DNA of 64,000 nucleotides from NCBI GenBank assembly GCA_014529385.2, contig CM043970.1:48325779-48389778 (forward strand), in the 5' to 3' direction. Made by a program: the position numbers and the translations under genes. Positions 42,145 to 53,938 of the stretch are shown here, in pieces. The notes beneath the pieces are model-generated. The model searched no databases. It saw only the letters and a list, made by a program, of their open reading frames with translations, and was not told the origin of the DNA. Position 1 is the first letter of the stretch. The number at the start of each line of letters is the position of its first letter. This DNA comes from Adiantum capillus-veneris. Its lineage: Eukaryota > Streptophyta > Polypodiopsida > Polypodiales > Pteridaceae.

Positions 42145-43980
42145 GTATATTTGCAATACTACAATTTTTTAAATATACCTTTCTTACTAATAAAGAGAGA
42201 AAAAAAGGGAAAGAAGGATGAAATAATAAGTAAAGACAGACTATATTAGTGTCTCTAAAAGGCCAAGGTGGCCGATGAGACCAAAACGGTACATATACTA
42301 GATTTGTCTCTCATTCAAGAGAAAAGGAAAGGAAGCCTATAGACTAGAGGTTAATAAAATGCCTATCAAAAAGTACTTCCATAATTCAGCATACACAAGG
42401 TACTTTTAAAATCCTCTTTCAGTAGGGTAATTCTCTCATGAAAAGATGTATCTCTGCATAGCTGAGATGCCTTGCCATCTTCCTTGTGTGGTGCTGGATA
42501 ATTAACTATGACCTGTTTATGATGTAGGTGTCTGGGCCGCCTCCTTGGTGAATGTGGGTGTCTTACCCGGCTGAGTGCCCCTGCTCTACCTAGAAAGACA
42601 CCTCTCGAAGTTGAGGGCCTTGATGATAGTAGTCTTGCTGATGTCTGAGTGATGATGAAGAAGTGCATTGTTGTGCTATTCTTGGATGGGCGTGGCTGGT
42701 CTGGTCTTTTCTCTCCTAGAGTGGCGGTCCAGCGTCTCGAAACTTCCAAGAGGAATTACCTCAAACATCTCTCATCCTGAACCTACCATAGGGTGCTGTA
42801 CATCTGCCAATCTACTGCTTCTTCGTCTCGACTCTCTCTCTCTGTCTCCATACAGAGGCAGGTCACTACTTTTTACCGAAAGATTACTTGGGGTGGCCCA
42901 CCACAGGTTACCTAGTCATGCCTTCATTCGGGCATCCTTCTTGATCGAGCCATCCAGCTTGCAGCTCATGATGCCTGAGGATGTGAGGATCTTCACATCA
43001 TAGATGAGGTCTACATCAGAGGCTATGGAGCGTCGTAGAGTGACATCGAGCATGCCCCCCAAGAGAGTTTCTCCATTGTACACCTCATTAGACCTCCCCA
43101 TATGTTTTGAGATGATGTATTATGTGATGGCGATGCTGATGATGATGATGTAGGGTAGGCTTACATACCCACCCACTCTAGGTACCTGATTTTTATTTTG
43201 ATGTTCCCCAGCCATTGTACTAGAGTCACAAAAGTATGTAACCTTTTGGTCTCATAGGTCATTTTGGCCTTTTGAAGGCGTTAATATAATGTTTTATTTC
43301 TCTATGGAGTATTCAGCCAGCCAGTCACTTCTAAATTTTTTTATAGTGAGTTGATGGGTTCAGCTGAGCATTGAGCCCATTCTGATTGTCTCTGTTATCT
43401 TCTGTTCTTGTCTTTCAAATGCCAATCAGTTATTCACTTGTCGGAGTGCCTTGTGAGACTTTGTGTACACTGCGCACTGAGAGGCATCCACTAAGGTGCT
43501 ACAAATCACACTTTTCCTTCTACCTGTGATTCCATAGGTTATGACATTTACATATGGAAAAGATATGCACTGCAAAATCTAGGACGATGCTGACGATGAA
43601 TCGGCTAATATCCTGTACAGGAAATCCATATAACTACTGCATTCTGGGTCATCCATTGAAGATATCCTCAGATAGACATTACATTTCTGCCTTTTGCATT
43701 ATCTTCATTTGGGGTTTTCACTCACCTTAAGGTCTCCCACTCATAATATACAATTCCACCAGAAAAAGAATGTGTGTATGCGTGTGTTTGAAACTCCTGA
43801 AATCTTAGTGTTCCTTTTTCAAATGCATGTTCTCTCTAAAACTAGAAACTTTAAACTTCCTGATCACTCTTAACATTTCTGGGGACTGCGTTGAGAAACT
43901 TTTACACTTTATCTCGATTGTAGATGTACAAAACTAAAGCACCTGAAGCTTAAGAAATGTTTGATAACTTTTTTATGCAG
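42145..43980. mobile_element. MSL intron holding two LINE 3' ends back to back
   Basis: A minus-oriented LINE end lies at 42250-42300 (aaaggccaaggtggccgatgag) and a plus-oriented one at 43240-43300 (ggtctcataggtcatttt). The sequence between is degraded; frames at 42366-42749 and 42668-43003 show no motif I recognise. 43300-43980 shows nothing further. Confidence 0.5.
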
Positions 43981-44121
43981 ACAGTTTCAGTTTGGACACT
44001 GAAAAAGCTAATGAGGACAATTAGGAGTACAAATTTAAAGGCTTACTCGTCTATTTTGTCCCATGAGAAAGGTGATGCAACAATAAATAGTGAGGTTCAA
44101 GCAAGAATTGCTGCAAAACAG
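43981..44121 (+). CDS. MSL exon: start of the conserved cytosolic helix
   Basis: 47 codons, phase 0. TVSVWTLKKLMRTIRSTNLK matches VSAWTMRVLMEAVRTSGLS of MSL10. Acceptor tatgcag, donor gtattt. Confidence 0.9.
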
Positions 44122-45297
44122 GTATTTCTACTTTAAAGCATTTTTTGGATTCTACATTAACAATGTGCTTGCATGCGCTGCATGATTCCACCAAATCTTG
44201 ATTTTTTAGTGCAGCTCCATTTGAAAAAATCCGATTTCATCCAAGGGGTGCAGCTGAGGCAACCAACTTAGTGCTGTGATAGAGAGTGGTAGGCAACGTT
44301 GTAAACATCTTTTTGTGGTTCTCTAGTGAACAATGTAGTCCAGAGTGCAGGTAATATACAAGGTCCTTTGAATACCGAGGATGATGCCTATGGCAGGTTG
44401 AAGCTCTTTGCAAGACTTCAAGTAGTTTTGTTCAGGGACAAGAAGCGAGGAGAGGATGTGCTTGGTCTTTCCGTAGACATAGTTTTTTAATTAAAACTGT
44501 GTGGTCTTGCAAATAGTTTTGTTCAGGGACAAGAAGAGAGGAGAGGATGTGCTTGGTCTTTGCGTAGACATAGTTTTTAAATTAAAACTGTGTGTCACAT
44601 GGGCTGATTTGCAATTTGTTTTTTCAGATAGGTGCAAGAAGTTGTAAATCTCTTTCTGGCTAGAAGCTCAATGATAGATATACATCCTAAGCTGTAAAAT
44701 CCTCTCTGGCTACAAGCTCAATGATAGACATACCTGCTAAAGAATTACCAAAATACCCCTCAAGTTTGAACTAAAAATTTAAAATGCCCAATATATCCTT
44801 GACATTTTCCAAAAACCCAATCTACCTTTCGTGATAATAGAAAACATGGCAAAAACGATAATCTTTTACAAGTTTCCATACAAAGCACTCTATTCAAACA
44901 GTTGAGCATGTCAAAATGTGGATTCTTGATGGTATTATGGAGTCAAGAGATCAAATAGCTTGATATTAACACACGTAAATGCTACATTTTTGGGTATGTG
45001 GGAGATTACTTTTGGCTAACAACTATCTAAATATGTGTTTATGCTTTTTTATATTCTCTTTGGGGAAATTGGAGCAATTCCTTGTAAAAAAAGGCACAAA
45101 TTTTGGGGGGTATTCAGGTAATTTTTCCAAGAATAAATATGTAGAAATGTCTGTGTTTGAGAGTTTTGTAAATGGCAATCTGTGACTCAATGGGATTCAA
45201 ATGAAAGGAGACATTTTGAGGTGGCTTTTCATAATTTTATCAGTTAGAGTGGAGTTCTTGTCAAATAACATTTTGTTTCAAAATTACATGTGTCTAG
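44122..45297. repeat. MSL intron with two tandem duplications
   Basis: A unit of about 90 bp (tagttttgttcagggacaag ... attaaaactgtgtg) occurs twice at about 44423-44603. A second one of about 50 bp (ggctagaagctcaatgatag and variant) occurs twice at about 44650-44745. No gene seen. Confidence 0.6.
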
Positions 45298-45540
45298 GTT
45301 TTTAACAACATGGCTAAACATGGACAAAAGAGAATCACTCTCCAGAACTTCATCTATTTTTTACCAGAGGAGCACTTAGCCAGGGCTTTTGCCATGTTTG
45401 AAACGACAGAAAATGGAGAGATCACAAAAGAGTCATTCATAAAATGGGTCGTCAATGTTTATACAGAAAGAAGGGCCCTTTGTTTGACATTGAATGATAA
45501 TAAAACAGTTGTGGAGAAGCTGCATAGACTGTTAAATGCG
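45298..45540 (+). CDS. MSL exon: EF-hand-like linker region
   Basis: 81 codons, phase 0. VFNNMAKHGQKRITLQNFI, FETTENGEITKESFIKWVV, VYTERRALCLTLNDNKTVV match the MSL10 segment before the pore domain. Acceptor gtctag, donor gtatgt. Confidence 0.93.
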
Positions 45541-45632
45541 GTATGTATATGGCAACAAATCAAGGGGATTAACATAAAGAAGTTTCACAGGAGCAAGGAT
45601 AATCTTAAGTAAACAAACCTTTTTTTTATCAG

Positions 45633-45848
45633 GTGCTTATAATGATCCTGATTCCAGTGTTTGTGTTGATACTTGGAGTTGAAACACCAAAAATACTAGT
45701 CTTTTTCACATCACTTGTCCTGCCCTCTGTATTCATGTTTGGAAACTCGGCAAAAAATGTGTTTGAGTCCTTGATTTTCCTCTTTGTTACACACCCATTT
45801 GATGTAGGAGATCGTGTTGTGGTGGACGGTCAGACAATGCTCGTAGAG
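45633..45848 (+). CDS. MSL exon: MscS pore domain
   Basis: 72 codons. Two hydrophobic helices (VLIMILIPVFVLILGV and SVFMFGNSAKNVFESLIFLF) and the MscS signature HPFDVGDRVVVDG. Acceptor ttttatcag, donor gtattg. No lesion. Confidence 0.95.
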
Positions 45849-45955
45849 GTATTGCAGTTTATGAATTGTCTTTTGTAGGTTTCAATTTTTTGGCTGCACA
45901 GGAGATTATGCCCGAGTTTGACCACTATTCTAAGGACATTTTTTTTTCTGAACAG

Positions 45956-45987
45956 GAAATGAACATTCTAAATACCGTACTACTCAG
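45956..45987 (+). CDS. MSL exon: 32-bp beta-domain segment
   Basis: EMNILNTVLL, phase 0 to 2, equivalent to EEMNLLTTVFLK of MSL10. Acceptor ctgaacag, donor gtgagc. Its small size fits the conserved reading on both sides. Confidence 0.9.
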
Positions 45988-46104
45988 GTGAGCATATGTA
46001 CTCCCTATTTTTTTGCTGATTGGACTTTTTTTAACAAGAAATACATTGATGTACGGGTAGTAAGAAACCTGAAGACATGCGGGAGAGAAAGATATAGTAG
46101 TACT

Positions 46105-47140
46105 TTCTTTTAAATCCAAAATGGTCCATGAGACCAGAACAAGGTACAGTTGGTGATGATATCTCTCATCATTAAGTGTCACACAAAAAGGGAAGCATAA
46201 TTTTAATGAATTTCCAGCTGAATTAGAAAGAAAAATCTCCTTAAATACTCTAAAGATATAGGCTGCATGTCCATGCGGGGTTGCCTCAAGAGGAGAGGCC
46301 CGAATACTCCACATTTTGACAGAGCCAACCACCACTCACCCGAGGTAGTAAAACGACCTTCAAGAGGGTGTGGGTGTCTCGAACCAGAACGCGTATTGTA
46401 GGTATGCCAGCTGCTTTGGCAGCAACAGAAGCTGTCGTGCGAGGTGTCTCCAAGACAGTCCCAATCTTTGAACTAATCTTGGAAAGGAGCGGGAGGTACT
46501 CTCTCCTCAATTTTGGGAAGCAGACTGAGATGGGTAGGTCTGCCTTCTCGACAACAGTATCGGTAGCTAGATCAAATCCATGGCGCCACTGTCGAAAATG
46601 AGCTCTAGCTGCTGGAAGGGCCAAGAGACTCATCACAATGACCTTGGACGCCATCTCAGTAGTCTCAAACTCTATCTCATAGTAGCCGCGTGCGAGAAGC
46701 TGAACGTCGATGATCTAACCCATGCACCTCTCTTCTGCTAGGTCGGGTGCCGATGATCTTGCAGATAACAGACGTGGCTTAAAGGCGCGCCACCTCTGCC
46801 TCTAAGCTCGCTTGCTCTATTTGCGAAAGAGCAAGTCGGATGGTGGGTCCGTGGGGTTGGGTGAGGGGGCTTCCGTCGAGTCCCTCTAGATTGGAGCAGA
46901 GCCCTCCATCGGCAGGGGCAACGTGGCAAAATGAGGCTGATGGGCAGCGATGGTGCACGGGGCTGGGGCAGCGAGCGAGGGCGCGACGGGGAAGGAGCGG
47001 GGGGGGGGCTGGGGGGGGGGCAATGACATGGAATCTTTGTGTGCGCAAGGGAGCGGGTCAGCAGCAGCGAGCCATGCTTCCAACCTTGATTGAAACTTGT
47101 GAATGAATCTTTGAGTTTGCTCCGTAAGTTCTTTAAGTTG
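46105..47140 (-). pseudogene. LINE ORF1-type fragment with LINE 3' end
   Basis: 46654-46286 encodes ADLPISVCFPKLRREYLPLL and TVLETPRTTASVAAKAAGIP, GIPTIRVLVRDTH, a pattern I associate with plant LINE ORF1 proteins. Upstream (47140-46780) is a coiled-coil-like and Pro-rich N-terminal part (LTQQLKELTEQTQRFIHKF). A LINE tail (atggtccatgagaccagaac on the plus strand) lies at 46110-46150. ORF2 is missing between them, so it is an internally deleted copy. Confidence 0.6.
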
Positions 47141-47290
47141 TTGTGTTAGGATTTTTAAATCCTTACCCCTTTTTAGGCCCCTCGACCCCGGCCACAACTT
47201 CTTCAAAGTTCTCCTGGGTTCAGTTTCTCTTGTCCACTCGGCCATTTCTCTTCCAATTGGGCATTGCACGTCATCACTTTGTGACACCCA

Positions 47291-47960
47291 CACCAAGCTA
47301 TGGTTTGATACATTGGTGGCATCCACATTGTTGTATGGGTTACATATTTCGTACCTGATCTTGACCATCATAGTTGTGTGGTCGGATGTATGTGGATGGA
47401 GAGATATGATCTCTAGAATGATCCAATGTGAGGCCGCAATGCCACGTGAGGTTGACATAGTGGAATTGGGAGCTACACCACTTGTGGTTGAGGCACTTAA
47501 TAAATCATTATCATAGATACATGGCTGGTGGAAGCTTCCAAGTCATCGTTATGCTAGATTGGTATTGAGTCATCTCAATAGCTAGCCATGCTGGGAGACT
47601 CTAGATGATGGTATGCACATGTCAACGTGGTTGCAGTAAGACTCCTATAGGGACCTTAGCTCCTGTCCTTTGACATAAGAGTGTTTGTGCTCCTTTTATT
47701 GGAACTTAGGTGTCATAGAGAGAATCTACCGAGGGACGAGAGCAATGAGTCCCATGCTGCCAATACAAGGAGCACTTACATAAATGTTTAGTACCACAGC
47801 TCCAACGGTTTCTACATCCTCATCCACTAATTTACCCTATCATAGACACCTCTCTAGAGGAGAAACCTTAGACACGGCCATTGCCATTTGTAAAGCAAGA
47901 CGTCCATGACCGCGAGAACCTTGCGTACAACTTCCGATGGGCTCGGTTTACCCTCACAGG
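47291..47960 (+). pseudogene. LINE ORF2 C-terminal fragment
   Basis: TLVASTLLYGLHI, DMISRMIQCEAAMPREVDIV, ELGATPLVVEALNKS and, after breaks, HGWWKLPSHRYARLVLSHL resemble the post-reverse-transcriptase region of plant LINEs (LLYG..IW ... ELG..P...EA). Many stops. Low certainty on exact limits. Confidence 0.5.
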
Positions 47961-48159
47961 ATTGCGTCATAGAGATGGGTTAGCATACAAGAGACCACCT
48001 TGGTGATGTATCGAGGGTGTTCATAGTCTGCAAGAGAGAGGCGGGTGTGGTAGAATTGAGGAGGATTTGGTTTAAAGTCATGATGAATTTGAAGGGCTTT
48101 GCTTGCCAAAGAGGCACATCCATATGAAGTTTATTCCTGGGTATACATTACCATAATCC

Positions 48160-49895
48160 GGTATGTCACATTTTTTACTCCACAGTTCGCAATTACGAAC
48201 GGGTGGGTGGGTATCTGCGAATAGTAAACCACATAAGAATTTCTTTATATGCGAGAAGGCACCAAAGTCAATGCTTCATTTGTCGACAAATGGGCCATCT
48301 GACCTAGGCCTGTCCACGCAGAGAGCTCAGGCAGGTTCTTCCTCCAAGCCTGGTGCCCAAGGAGAAGAGAGTTGGCAGCAGGTCTGTGGTCGACATCGCT
48401 AGAGACCACCACGCCAGTTCGCCCCCCCTGTTGGTCGTCCTACACCAGGCTTACAACAATGGATTTCCACAGGGAACCGTTTTGATCCCTACAGCAGGAC
48501 GAGCCCACAGATACCCCCATCCACCTTAGCTTCGCCACTGACAGCCGCTCCTCCTCCCGTGCCACCCACCGGCCCACCTTGCCCCTCCCCCCCCGCCTCC
48601 ATCTCCTCCTCCTCCCCCCATTCTCCCTGTTACCGCCCCCTCCCCTCCCATTCCACCCACGAGCCCCCTTGCTCCTTCACCCTCTCTCGCTCTTGCCTCA
48701 CAGCCGGGGCTCAGGGGATAGGACCTTCATCGTTTGCTAGGAGGTCTCTTGGCAGCGCTTTTGCTACGAGCCGCTTGGCGAGAAAGGAGTAGACTTTCCT
48801 GCGGACCCCCCCTTCTCGTGTAGACGTCACCTTTTGCCGCAGTCCCTTGAGGACTGACAAGTTTCAACATCCGTCGTTGGTGGGACTTCTTCGCTTACGA
48901 CTTCACACAATTCCTCGGCGACTCCTCTCCAAACTATAGGGGGCTTGCTTCAGAATCCATGTGCCTTTTGTAGCAGCCGGAGGGGCAAAGGCTTTGGACA
49001 TAGCGGTTGGTTTTTCTTTCCCTTTGTGTGGCAAGGACCAGACTGAGTGGATTCCAGACTCAGTGATGGACTGGCTTCAGGCTCAGGCTCTCAAGTTCTC
49101 TCATCACACGGGAGACTTGGGAATGACAGATTTGATACGGACTGTGGCCGTTGGCTAAGTTCTCGGTGATACCTCCGGACACAGCAGGATGTAGGCACAA
49201 TGTGGTACAATTTTTTGTTCGCAGAGCCCACCATGCTATGTATATGTACATGAGGACTCTTAGACAAAGGATGTAGCCTGACGGACGGCACACTCTTCTT
49301 AGGCCTAGGCTGGACAGACTCTACGGTCACGACTATCTCGGGGTCGCTCGGATGCAGATTACTCCCTATCCAAGCTGGCCTCGAAGATAGCTAGGTTGGC
49401 TGTTGTTGCAGCACCAGTTTTCTCTGACGGGCTCCATATGGATCGTCTCATGGAATGTGCAGGGATTAGGTGGACCCTAGTTTGAGCGTCAGCGGGGTCG
49501 CTTGCGTCAGAAGCTTCAGTGATGCCTTGTGGGTGGTATGATTGATATTCTTATGCTTCAGGAGCATCATCTTTGTAGAGCCGCATTAGACGATGTGGTC
49601 AGATTTTGCGTGGTCGTTATGAGACATTTTGGTCAGCTGCATTTGGGCCTAGAGGCATTCAAGGAAGGGTTTGTATGACTATTGCGGACTCATGGCAGCA
49701 GGCAATTGTGGGCAGAGGTATTATTGTGTCAGGAATGGCCCAATGGATTACTATGCAGGCTCAGGGTTGCCTCATGGGCTTCTTGAACGTCTATGCAGCC
49801 AATGCACGAGCTGAGTTTTCGTCACATATTGTAGAGTCCTTGCCACATGCAAAGCAGTGGTTTGTTGGGGGAGACTTCAACATGCTGGAGGTGTC
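48160..49895 (+). pseudogene. L1-type LINE: ORF1 end and endonuclease
   Basis: A Ser/Pro-rich stretch (48540-48790) is followed by broken ORF1-like sequence. The ORF2 start is recognised at about 49437 as IVSWNVQGLGGP, and the endonuclease continues through GRYETFWSAAFGPRGIQG and WFVGGDFNMLEV to 49895, with stops. Here family Y LTR sequence begins (tgtcacgggacgg). Homologous to the fragment at 1-350. Confidence 0.75.
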
Positions 49896-52268
49896 ACGGG
49901 ACGGGCACCACGTGCCAACGGAAAGAACAGACTAAACAACTTTAAGCACTTCAAATAACAACTGAACTGAAAGAGATGTACGACACATGAGACATGGAGT
50001 AGCGGAGTTCCACCCCGAGAGAGAGCACTGGCCCCAAACCTTGGCGCCCCCTGCGGTATTTCTTATATTGCTTGAACTCAGTACAATGCCGGTCCTCCAA
50101 GCTCTGCATCTCCACACTAAAGAGTTCCAAAGAATGAGCCCTTGGCTTGTACTTAAAGGCCCTTGGGCATGAAAAGAAGTTACATGAAAAGCTTTGAAAC
50201 TCAGAAGAATCTCGTCTCAAAAACTGGCGTGAAAAGCTGCTAGCGCAAATTACGAAAATCTGTACTGGTGCACGTCTACATAGCCAGCATTAAATGTGGG
50301 ATTTAGAATTGTCGTCCACGTCAGCAATCCAATACAAAATCCCGGTCATCCGTATAGGTCTGCCATGTCATTAGCTATGCAAGAGAGTTGAAGAGTGTTT
50401 GGTCTCGCTTTATTTAATCTCTTTAAGTTCCTTGGGCCCCATCAGACGGGATCCCATAAGTTGGTGGGAAATTCTTCCGCTTCTTCTTCTTGTTCTGTTG
50501 CTGCATCTTCGGGTTTAGGCCCCTCGCCAGGATGTGCAGGTTGGCTCCGTTCTTCAGTGGCTTGACTGTTAGCAGTTTGTGACATCTCCCCTTCTTGAAA
50601 GAAAGTAATCGTCCGCGATACATCATATCTGCAAAACAACTTAAGTTAGCTCAAAAATTCCGAGGGTCATTCCAAGGGACATTCTGAGGGACAATCGGTT
50701 TTCTCAATCCATATTGGAGCTCTTGATATCTTAGGTCGCTAGCTTCTCAAAAAAAACAAATCCAATAAGGAGTCTCATTTCAGATTGGAGCTCTTGATAT
50801 TCTGGTGTAGTAAAATTTGCTGTCATATCCAGACCGTGCTGATCTCCAACATGTGTCTTGATGCACTAAAATTACATACCCAGGCAATCTCATCCAATTA
50901 GGAATTTTTCAACGGTTGACACGTCACAATGCAACACAAATGCTCACATATGCATGTTACAAGACACAACAAACAACGTCGCCGAGCACTCCCCTGAGAC
51001 AGTCGGTCTGCGGTATGAAGCTACTCAACGACTACCTCATCACCCCTCGGCAGCTTGCGTCCCTCGGAGGTTCAAGTATACAACCAAACACTCCCCAGAC
51101 ATCCCGTCTCTGCGTTGTTCGGAGGTTTTCCAACATACAACAAAACGCTCCCTGACATCCCATCTTCGTTGTTCCGAGGTTCAGACAATACCAAAACAAC
51201 ATTTCTCACTACTCCACTTGGGAGTAAATCACCGAGCATTAAAACCAATATTAAAACCAGAGTCAAACAATTTAAATTGGCACCAAGACGGGTTCGAAAC
51301 AAATACCATTTATGTCAAACAAATTCCAAACAGGATCACCAAACAAGTTCTCAAATAAAATTCAGAAAACTGCTAATTCAAACTAAAAAATCATTCTCAA
51401 TATTAGTCGGGCTTGAAAGTCGACAGAGCTTCTATCCTAAAACTTGTACCAAAATTAGTGTTAGATTTCTTCCATACGGTTGTAGCCGACCGCAACATGG
51501 CCCATAAGCTCTTGAATAGTCGAAACAAGCCTCGATAGATAGTGTTCCTGAGGGAGTGGGTAGCCCCAAGATATACCAATCACACTGGACCTCCAAGGTT
51601 TTCGGTTCGAGAAGAGACACTTACTGAGAAATGTCGAGAAATTTCAAGTTATAATCTGTTAGGGTTTCTGTGGCAAGCATTTCAGGATACCCCACTCTGC
51701 TAGAAGCTACACTCCGAAGGAAGATGTCTGAAGGCATGTAATTTCGGGCAAAAAATTTTCCTTGAAAGCTTGCCAAGTCCTTGGAGTGAGCGGCTTGGTA
51801 GCTATAGACATCCATCACTGCATAGCATTGTCTCTGAGAAAAAAAAGGTGGCTCAAGAGATTTTTGATTCTTCTTATTGATTCACCATAGCTTTTGATGC
51901 GCGATGGAGTAATGGTGGGAGTGGCTAATAAGTCTGGGTTGGAAGAGTGGCTAATAAGTCCCGAGTCGGGAGACGAAGATTCTTTAGTAAAGTTTCATGT
52001 AAAGCTTGGAAGCGCCATCTTGCTCTGTCTGCTCTTTGGTAGGATGGGTATGCTTTCAAAAAAGCACACACCTGAAGCTCTCATACCACTGTCACGGGGA
52101 CGGGCACCGCTTGCCAACGGAAAGAACAGATTGAACAACTCTAAGCACTTCAAATAACAATGGAACTGAAAGAGGTGCACGACACATGAGAGGGTGACTG
52201 GCGGAGTTTCACCCCGAGAGAGAGCATTGGCCCCAAACCTTGGCGCCCCTTTCGGTATTTCCTTATAT
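49896..52268 (-). mobile_element. Family Y LTR element, partial, inserted in the L1
   Basis: Direct repeats starting TGTCACGGG(G)ACGGGCACC at 49896 and 52091 share about 170 bp. On the minus strand the right copy ends at 52091 and is followed by TGGTATGAGAGCTTCAGG, a decayed initiator-Met primer site, so the right copy is the 5' LTR (cut at about 52268) and the left the 3' LTR. The interior (about 50900-52080) has no gag or pol motif. L1 reading resumes at 52269. Confidence 0.7.
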
Positions 52269-53175
52269 TGTCAAGGAGCGTAATATCCTTGACAACATTT
52301 TCACCTTTTGGGAGGCGTCTACCCTGGTGCTTCTCCGAGGAGAGGACCTTGTGAGTCTCCTCCTCGATTTTGAGAAGGCTTAGGACAGAGTTGATTGGGA
52401 TTTTTTGGAGGGCACTTTACATAGGATGGGGTTCTTAGATGCTTGGATCAGAGGTGTGTCTGCTCTCTACATAGTCAGGTGCTGGGAGCGCTTCATGCTC
52501 ACGCATTTGGTTGGGCAGGGTTGCCCTCTTGCCCCCTTCCTCTTTCTTTTCTATGTTGAGCCGATGAGCAGATTTTTGACTTCATAGGAGGTTGGCTTGC
52601 GTGGTTTTTTAGAGCTCCCTATTAGGGGAGACGAGCTACTTGACACTAAGTTTGCTAACAACATGTACTTGGAGGGCTAGGAGGCCAATTTGCACAGTCG
52701 AGCAGGCTCTTGAGGTGTTTTGTTGTGCATCAAGAGCACTGATCGGTTGGAGGAAGACAATGGCTTTGTGGGTTGGTAGTGTTCCTACGCCTTATTGGTC
52801 GCCAGGTGAGGGCTTCGGGTGGATTCCCCCAAGGACTCAAGTACGTTATCTCAGTTGGACTTGTCGCGTGAGCAGCAGACTGCTCCTCTCCTCTTGTCCA
52901 TCAAGAGGAAATTGCTGCACTGAAGTTCAACATAGCTCTCTTTGGCAGGCAGAGTTGTAGTGGCCAACCCGGTGCTGTTGGCTACTATGTGGTACACCGT
53001 ACATCACGTCTTGCTGGATCCTCTCGAGCTCCTGTATCACCCGGTTGGAGAGGCTGATTAAAAACTTTCTGTGGTCAGGGCACGACACCCAGCTAGCCCG
53101 GGCCAAAGTGGCTTGGCAGGTTATCACCTTACCATGTTCTTGGGGGGGCTGGGGATCATTGACCCGGCACAACGG
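52269..53175 (+). pseudogene. L1-type LINE reverse transcriptase, continuation
   Basis: ERNILDNIFTFWEAS, LLLDFEKA-stop-DRVDWDFLEGTL and MGFLDAWIRGVSALY are the reverse transcriptase core start; the later region includes LSLAGRVVVANPVLLATM-like and GGLGIIDPAQRLLR. Stops and shifts throughout. The part between endonuclease and this point is missing. Confidence 0.75.
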
Positions 53176-53938
53176 CTGCTACGCATGTGTGCAGGTCCTG
53201 CTTTATTTTTAATCCTTTATGTCACTGGGGCCCCATCGGACGGGGTCCCGACTCCCCATAAGTTGGTAGGACTTCTTCTTTGGTTACTTGTTCTTCTTAG
53301 GGTTTAGGCTCCTCGGCCGGGATCTGCAAGTTGGCTCCATTCTTTAGGGCTTTGACACATCCGCAGTGTGTGACATCCCCCTTCTTGAAAGAGAGTAATC
53401 GCAGAGATTACAGCATATCTGCAAAACAACTCGAGTTAGCTCAAAAATTTCAGAGGGCCATTTTGAGGACAATCAATTTGCTCTTCTTTTTTGTTAAGGA
53501 GTTGGCTTCTCCTTTCGGCTCTTTTGATCAAGAAGTTGGCTTCTCCTTTCGTCCAGATTAGAACTCTTGATATTCCGGTGTAGTAAAATTAGCCATCACA
53601 CCTAGACCGGACTGATCTTCCATGGGTGTCTTGATGCACTAAAATTTTACATACCCAGGCAATCTCATCCAATTAGGAATATTCAGTGGTTGGCACATCA
53701 CAATGCAACACAAATGCATGTTACAAGACATAGAAACATAAAGCCGCCGATGAACCACCCCCCCCCCGCCCCCGCAAATAACCATCCAAGTCCGGGCCAT
53801 GAGCTGTTCAACGACTCCCTCATCACTCCCGCAAATAACCTAAAAAGGTCCGGACCATGAGATATAGATGCCTTTTACAACCAAACGCCCCCCAGACTGT
53901 AGCCTAGGAGGTGCTGAGAGTAACTACTGCTCAGACTT
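53176..53938. repeat. Family Y LTR-derived fragment
   Basis: Matches 50400-50960 (ggggccccatcggacgggg-like, tgtgacatcccccttcttga-like, tctgcaaaacaactcgagtt-like words). A C-run interrupts it at 53758-53774. No coding content. Confidence 0.6.

Noticed and set aside
46886-47458. 190-codon minus frame taken as one protein
   Set aside because: Its upstream half overlaps the plus-strand LINE ORF2 C-terminal fragment at 47291-47458; only the part below about 47140 is plausible LINE ORF1.
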